NCBI GenBank assembly: GCA_002327865.1
Contig: DCUQ01000018.1
Location: 1 to 37,768 of the forward strand
Length of the DNA: 37,768 bases
Source: Syntrophaceae bacterium UBA2210
GTDB lineage: Bacteria > Desulfobacterota > Syntrophia > Syntrophales > UBA2210
Direction of reading: 5' to 3'
Both the position numbers and the translations under genes were made by a program. Under the pieces are notes generated by a model that had not been told where the DNA came from, made no database searches, and saw nothing but the letters and a program-made list of their open reading frames with translations. This document shows, in pieces, positions 33,786 through 37,768 of the stretch; position 1 is the stretch's first letter; every line of letters begins with the position of its first letter.

Positions 33786-34808
33786 CTATGCCCCCTCTCC
33801 GTTCTTTTCCGTCTCATCCAGTTTTTGCGATATTTCCCGTATCAATTCTTCCACTCCTTCGCGTGTGACTGCCGATATCGGGAAGACGCGGATGCCTTTT
33901 TCTTTGAAAACGGCTATCTGTTCTTCCAGCCTTTCTACTGCTGCGGTGAGATCGATCTTGTTTATCACCACTATTTGAGGTTTCTCCCGTACGGCGGGGC
34001 TGAATGAAGCAAGTTCGTTGTTTATCGTTTCGTAATCATCCCACGCTCCGGTGAAGGGGTCCTTTGATATATCCACGATATGAATTAATATGGACGTCCT
34101 TTCTATGTGCCGCAAAAACTGTATGCCCATCCCCGCGCCCAGATGGGCGCCTTCTATGAGACCCGGTATGTCGGCTATGACGAAGGTTTTGTAATTTCCG
34201 AAATTTACCACGCCCAGGTTCGGTTTCAAAGTGGTAAACGGGTAATCTGCTATTTTGGGTCTTGCTGCGGAAATGCTCGATATCAGAGTTGATTTTCCAA
34301 CATTCGGAAAACCGACGATTCCCACATCGGCGATAAGCTTCAGTTCAAGACTGACGGTTTTCTCTTCCCCGGGAATACCTTTCTGAGCGTAACGGGGAGC
34401 CCTGTTCGTGGATGTTTTGAACCTGGTGTTCCCTCTACCGCCGATACCCCCTTTTGCTATGATTACTCTTTGGCCGTCTTTGACCATGTCGGCAAGGATT
34501 TCATTTGTTTCCATATCCCTGATAACCGTGCCCAGGGGAACGATTATCTCGACATCACTGCTGTTTTTACCTGTCCGGTTGCCTCCCTCTCCAGGTCCTC
34601 CCCGTTTCGCTACGTGGTGCTGGTTGAACTTCATGTCCAGCAGTGTCCGATGACTGCGGGATGCTACGGCGATGATATCTCCTCCCTTTCCGCCGTCGCC
34701 TCCATCCGGTCCCCCCCGGGGAACAAACTTCTCCCTCCTGAAGCTGACACAACCCTGCCCCCCGTCTCCAGCCTTTATATATATCTTTGCTTCATCGACA
34801 AATTTCAT
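33786..34808 (-). CDS. obg: GTPase Obg/CgtA
   Basis: A 340-residue ribosome-associated GTPase important for large-subunit assembly. The N-terminal Gly-rich Obg domain (1 to about 158) is clear: YIKAGDGGQGCVSFRREKFV, GGPDGGDGGKGGD and GGIGGRGNTRF. The GTPase domain has GFPNVGKST (G1), TTLKPNLGVV (switch I), DIPGLIEGA (G3), NKIDL (G4) and SAVTREG (G5). It lacks the extra C-terminal OCT domain of some Firmicutes. It follows rpmA after a strong hairpin and leads into proB. Confidence 0.97.
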   Translation of the reverse strand: MKFVDEAKIYIKAGDGGQGCVSFRREKFVPRGGPDGGDGGKGGDIIAVASRSHRTLLDMKFNQHHVAKRGGPGEGGNRTGKNSSDVEIIVPLGTVIRDMETNEILADMVKDGQRVIIAKGGIGGRGNTRFKTSTNRAPRYAQKGIPGEEKTVSLELKLIADVGIVGFPNVGKSTLISSISAARPKIADYPFTTLKPNLGVVNFGNYKTFVIADIPGLIEGAHLGAGMGIQFLRHIERTSILIHIVDISKDPFTGAWDDYETINNELASFSPAVREKPQIVVINKIDLTAAVERLEEQIAVFKEKGIRVFPISAVTREGVEELIREISQKLDETEKNGEGA

Positions 34809-34846
34809 GAGAAATCATGTTGATCATCAGTAGAAAAATGCAACTA

Positions 34847-34881
34847 AAAAAGGTGTTAGTAATAGAAACTAACACCTTTTT
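34847..34881 (-). terminator. Hairpin terminator between rpmA and obg
   Basis: A perfect 14-bp inverted repeat (AAAAAGGTGTTAGT and its complement) around a 7-nt loop, with T-runs on both strands. For minus-strand transcripts it lies after rpmA and before obg, so it should end or weaken transcription of the ribosomal protein genes into obg-proB. Position suggests partial termination to set different levels of the two halves. Confidence 0.85.
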
Positions 34882-34912
34882 CCACATTACTGTATCATGA
34901 CAGGAAGCGTCT

Positions 34913-35167
34913 TTAAGAGGCGTACACGCTGACTTTTTTTCTGGTTTTATCTTTTCTCTCGAATTTCACTATCCCGTCGATCTTGGAAAAAAGGGTGTAG
35001 TCCCTGCCCATTCCGACATTGTTGCCCGGATGTATCTTCGTCCCCAGTTGGCGTGTTATGATAGAACCTGCGGATACTGTCTGTCCACCATATACCTTTA
35101 CTCCGCGGCGTTGCGCCTGGCTGTCTCTTCCGTTACGCGAACTTCCCTGGCCTTTTTTGTGAGCCAT
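34913..35167 (-). CDS. rpmA: 50S ribosomal protein L27
   Basis: Ribosomal protein L27, 84 residues. The N-terminus [20 protein letters not shown] is the standard start with no cleaved leader, followed by [38 protein letters not shown] and VKFERK. It lies 15 nt after rplU, as in most bacteria, and is followed by a strong hairpin before obg. Confidence 0.98.
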   Translation of the reverse strand: MAHKKGQGSSRNGRDSQAQRRGVKVYGGQTVSAGSIITRQLGTKIHPGNNVGMGRDYTLFSKIDGIVKFERKDKTRKKVSVYAS

Positions 35168-35182
35168 TTGATTATTCCTCCG

Positions 35183-35494
35183 TTAAGCAACAATTTCTTT
35201 AATCTTGAGATTGGTCAGGTCCTGACGGTGCCCTGTTTTTTTGCTGTATCCCTTTCGTCTCTTCATCTTGAATACGATGATCTTGGGTCCCCTGATCTGT
35301 GAAACTATCTCTCCGACGACCTTCGCCCCTTCGATGAATGGGGTTCCTACCTTGACATCCTCATCTTTGGAGACCAGCAATACTTTATCGAAAGAAACAG
35401 TATCTCCCTTTTCGCCTTCAAGTTTTTCAAATCTCAGGATATCTCCCTCTGAAACCTTGTACTGTTTTCCTCCGGTCTCTATTACTGCGTACAT
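35183..35494 (-). CDS. rplU: 50S ribosomal protein L21
   Basis: Ribosomal protein L21, 103 residues. [20 protein letters not shown] at the N-terminus, [20 protein letters not shown] in the middle and [20 protein letters not shown] near the end are all typical. It is the first gene of the rplU-rpmA-obg-proB group and has a consensus-like promoter 36 nt upstream. Confidence 0.98.
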   Translation of the reverse strand: MYAVIETGGKQYKVSEGDILRFEKLEGEKGDTVSFDKVLLVSKDEDVKVGTPFIEGAKVVGEIVSQIRGPKIIVFKMKRRKGYSKKTGHRQDLTNLKIKEIVA

Positions 35495-35529
35495 AGTCCA
35501 AACCTCATCAAGTTAAATTAGAATCACTT

Positions 35530-35557
35530 ATTATAAGAATATCGAACTGTTTGTCAA
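35530..35557 (-). promoter_or_regulatory. rplU: Sigma70-type promoter of rplU
   Basis: On the minus strand TTGACA (35552-35557) and TATAAT (35530-35535) are both perfect consensus boxes with a 16-nt spacer. Transcription would begin near 35523, giving a leader of about 30 nt before the L21 start. Such a strong promoter fits a ribosomal protein gene. Confidence 0.9.
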
Positions 35558-35574
35558 TATATAAATTCACTTTT

Positions 35575-35591
35575 TTATGGAAAGTCCATAA
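35575..35591. promoter_or_regulatory. Perfect palindrome upstream of rplU promoter
   Basis: TTATGGA-AAG-TCCATAA is a perfect 7-bp inverted repeat with a 3-nt centre. It ends 17 nt upstream of the -35 box of rplU, and it also lies about 180 nt before the divergent reductase gene. The location suits an activator site or an upstream element; the binding protein is unknown. Confidence 0.4.
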
Positions 35592-35767
35592 AGGTAGATA
35601 TGTTAATATGAAAGTAAAATCAACAAATATATGAAGATATGTTTACTCTTTTATGATAAACTTCCCACCGTACCTTGCTCCAGGCACTATAGCCCTGTTG
35701 GCTTAATGATGAGCGGGTCACATCGGATTTGCCGTTTAATCCACCCGGAAAGACCGGTGAAGAGATA

Positions 35768-36808
35768 ATGAATGTGCCCGGGAAAGATAGCAGGATAGCA
35801 GTAATCGGAGCCGGAGCTGTCGGCGGTGTGGTCGCGTCCCTTGTCTCCGGGGCCGGGTATAATGTGGAAATCGTGTGCAAGCATGAGGGTCTTGCCGACA
35901 GGATCAGAACGGAAGGCATCCATCTGTTCGGCGCAAGGGGCGAGCACCGGGTGGTAATGCCCGCAGTAGCGTGTGTCTCCGAACTGAAAGAAAAAAAGGA
36001 TATCGTCTTTCTTGCGACAAAGGCCACGGATATGCTGGACGTCGCGGAAAGATTGATCCCGTTTCTTAAAGACACATCTGTTGCCGTATCGCTGCAAAAT
36101 GGGATTTGTGAAGACGCTCTCGGCTGGATTTTAGGCAGGGAACGAATCGTGGGTTGTGTGGTCGGGTGGGGGAGCACCATGCATTCTCCCGGTGAGATTG
36201 AAATGACTTCAACGGGCGAGTTTGTTATAGGTAATATAGACAACAAAACGGACCCGCGGCTTCGTTCGATAGGAGATATGCTCAAAACCGTAGCTCCCGT
36301 TGAAATCTCCGATAACATCATGGGAAGTCTTTATGCCAAGTTGATAATAAATTCATGTATTACCTCCCTCGGCGCCATATGCGGGCTTTATCTCGGCGAA
36401 ATGCTTTCCGACAGGAAGATACGCAATATTTTTGTCGAGATAATGCGCGAGGCGATGGCGGTGGCGGATGCCATGGAACTTCACGTTGAGGATTATGGCG
36501 GAAAGATAAATTATTACAAATTGTTGCGGGGATATGGATTTGTCGATAATCTCAAACGCCACATGCTGATACGGATCATAGGTTTCAAATACCGGAGATT
36601 GAAGTCTTCAAGCCTCCAGTCGCTGGAACGCGGCAAACCCACGGAGATCGATTTTCTGAACGGGTATATTGCCAGGAATGGCGAAGAATATGACGTTCCC
36701 GTTCCGGTCAACAACAGGATAATAAGTATGATCAAAGAGATAGAAGGGAACAGGCGAAAAATTTCTCCTGATAATTTTAATTATCCCCTTTTTTCAGGAT
36801 TTGCTTAG
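35768..36808 (+). CDS. 2-dehydropantoate 2-reductase family protein (PanE/ApbA)
   Basis: An NADPH-dependent reductase of the PanE/ApbA family. The nucleotide-binding Gly motif is IAVIGAGAVGGVVAS (about 10-24). LATKATDM supplies the mid-domain Lys region, SLQNGICEDAL follows, and the C-terminal domain has KLIINSCITSLGAICGLYLG with the catalytic-type Lys and conserved Asn, then LERGKPTEIDFLNGYI. The protein has 346 residues against about 300 for E. coli PanE, the extra part lying in the C-terminal domain (near KINYYKLLRGYGFVDNLKRH). The family includes paralogs with unknown substrates, so ketopantoate is not certain. ATG 35768 is preceded by AGAG. Confidence 0.87.
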   Translation: MNVPGKDSRIAVIGAGAVGGVVASLVSGAGYNVEIVCKHEGLADRIRTEGIHLFGARGEHRVVMPAVACVSELKEKKDIVFLATKATDMLDVAERLIPFLKDTSVAVSLQNGICEDALGWILGRERIVGCVVGWGSTMHSPGEIEMTSTGEFVIGNIDNKTDPRLRSIGDMLKTVAPVEISDNIMGSLYAKLIINSCITSLGAICGLYLGEMLSDRKIRNIFVEIMREAMAVADAMELHVEDYGGKINYYKLLRGYGFVDNLKRHMLIRIIGFKYRRLKSSSLQSLERGKPTEIDFLNGYIARNGEEYDVPVPVNNRIISMIKEIEGNRRKISPDNFNYPLFSGFA

Positions 36809-36878
36809 CTGTACGCTTTTTTATCTGATGGCTTGTGAGAATATTTTGCATTAAACACGAAACAAAGGAGAATGAAAG

Positions 36879-37577
36879 ATGCCTGTTACTAAAAAATGGT
36901 TTGTAGTATGCATCGTCGCGATATCTATGACGATCTTATTCGCAGGGTCCGTTTATGCCGGCAAAATAAAAAGTTTTTCAGCCGATCAGGTAACGCTCAC
37001 ACCTGGCGGTCAGGTTGAAAACAGCACAAAGCTTTATATTACTCCCGATAAAATACGCGCGGATATGCATCCCCAGCAGGGGGAGGGTAATATGATAATG
37101 ATTATGCGCCGGGATCGTAATCTTAACTGGACATTGAATCCCGACAATAAATCGTATGTCGAGAAACCTTTGAATGAGGAAGAATGGGAAGGCATGGCCC
37201 GGGGAATGGTCAAGTCGATGGATGAAAAAGACCTGGGAACCGAAACGGTCAACGGGTTTAAATGCCATAAAAAATCCGTTCGGATGGTTGTCGAAGTTAT
37301 GGGTTTTCGGACGGAGAGCAATTCCATAGTATGGATCTCCGATAAACTGGATATACCTGTTCGTATCAAGACAGAGGACGGGCATGTTACCGAATTGAGA
37401 AACATCAAAACGGGGAACCAGTCGTCCAAACTTTTCGAGATTCCCGGCGGCTACAAAAAGGTGGGGAACATGATGGAGCTTTTCGGCGGATCTGATCAGG
37501 GCGGCGGCGGGGGAATTTCTCTTCCGGAAGGGCTAGGCGACAAATTGAAAGGTCTCAACTTTCCTCCGAGTAACTAA
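36879..37577 (+). CDS. Exported protein, DUF4412/LolA-like
   Basis: A 232-residue protein with a Sec signal peptide (1 to about 27, ending VYA) and no lipobox Cys at the cleavage site, so it should be periplasmic or surface-held. The body is beta-rich with repeated short strands, for example STKLYITPDKIRADM, LNWTLNPDNKSYVEKPLNE, NGFKCHKKSVRM and SIVWISDKLDIPVRI, a pattern like DUF4412 and LolA/LolB-type lipid-binding folds. The tail has a Gly-rich stretch (SDQGGGGGIS). AAAGGAG lies before ATG 36879. No partner gene is visible. Confidence 0.8.
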   Translation: MPVTKKWFVVCIVAISMTILFAGSVYAGKIKSFSADQVTLTPGGQVENSTKLYITPDKIRADMHPQQGEGNMIMIMRRDRNLNWTLNPDNKSYVEKPLNEEEWEGMARGMVKSMDEKDLGTETVNGFKCHKKSVRMVVEVMGFRTESNSIVWISDKLDIPVRIKTEDGHVTELRNIKTGNQSSKLFEIPGGYKKVGNMMELFGGSDQGGGGGISLPEGLGDKLKGLNFPPSN

Positions 37578-37768
37578 GAGAGAGCGCGTGCCCGCCGACC
37601 CGGGGCAACTGTTCGAAAAAAGCATATGAGGAACCGGTAGGCGTAATACGGCAGATTCGATCCTTCGGGGCATCAAAGACAGGCACGAAACCGCGAGAAT
37701 GAATAAGACCGGGAATAGTTTTCTGTAAAGCATATCTCATTCTGAGAAGTGTCCCCGAAAATTTGAAC
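37578..37768. other. Window end, no confident gene
   Basis: About 190 nt after the DUF4412-like gene. Short minus-strand frames start near 37733 and 37740, but they run back across the end of that gene and look accidental. The last bases include GTGTCCCCGAAAATT, a word type seen beside some transposase-linked repeats; this link is weak. Confidence 0.35.

Noticed and set aside
33779..33817. Longer N-terminus of ProB from 33817
   Set aside because: It overlaps obg by more than 30 nt and encodes an Arg-rich segment not seen in glutamate kinases.
37555..37740. Minus-strand frames starting at 37740 and 37733, one with a signal-peptide-like start
   Set aside because: They overlap the end of the DUF4412-like gene on the other strand, have no good ribosome site and show no family features. 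They are probably accidental.

Overview
The window is about 37.8 kb of bacterial chromosome, densely packed and of moderate GC. It carries about 40 protein genes and no rRNA or tRNA gene that I can see. The content suggests an anaerobic member of the Desulfobacterota (former Deltaproteobacteria). Pointers are a V/A-type ATPase in place of an F-type one, a two-gene SufC-SufB set, a cluster of PAS-type kinases with receiver domains, a phenylacetate-CoA ligase next to an ACT-domain protein, and a chain of antiporter-like membrane subunits. This placement is inferred from gene content and protein style; no marker phylogeny was possible.

Layout. (1) 1-5273, minus strand: V/A-type ATPase operon in the order G/H-like stalk, C, I, K, F, E, A, with A cut by the window edge. 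(2) 5807-9937, plus strand: a PAS-GAF-PAS histidine kinase, a receiver-PAS-kinase and a single-domain response regulator; none has a DNA-binding output domain. (3) 10192-19560, plus strand: two universal stress proteins run directly into an eleven-gene Mrp/Mbh-like cation antiporter operon. It has an extended E subunit, split A pieces, three NuoL/M/N-like subunits and a conserved-looking small membrane protein. (4) 19968-21922: a minimal SufC-SufB Fe-S assembly pair. (5) 22453-24001: PdxS-PdxT (PLP synthase). (6) 24069-28435: a methyltransferase, two acyl/aryl-CoA ligases and a tandem-ACT protein. (7) 28519-29340, minus: a glycine-betaine-type binding protein broken at both ends. (8) 29652-30569, minus: a patatin-like phospholipase. 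(9) 30927-32515, plus: polyprenyl diphosphate synthase and an Ogt-type DNA repair protein. (10) 32645-35494, minus: rplU-rpmA-obg-proB. (11) 35768-37577, plus: a PanE/ApbA-family reductase and an exported DUF4412-like protein.

How the parts may work together. The ATPase and the antiporter both act on the membrane ion gradient. The two kinases, the lone receiver and the two stress proteins lie between them on the same strand as the antiporter. The stress proteins are close enough to the antiporter genes (6 and 14 nt gaps) to share a transcript. A stress- or energy-sensing circuit that tunes ion transport is a reasonable reading, but it rests on gene order alone.

The most notable points are: the stress-protein/antiporter operon with its extended MrpE; a third antiporter-like subunit in which the usual TM7 lysine is asparagine; a kinase H-box with Tyr after the His; a pair of dispersed hairpin repeats; a 44-codon CxxC reading frame overlapping the end of sufB; and a substrate-binding-protein pseudogene with an amber codon in its signal peptide and a repeat-derived C-terminus. 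I found no CRISPR array, prophage or complete insertion sequence.
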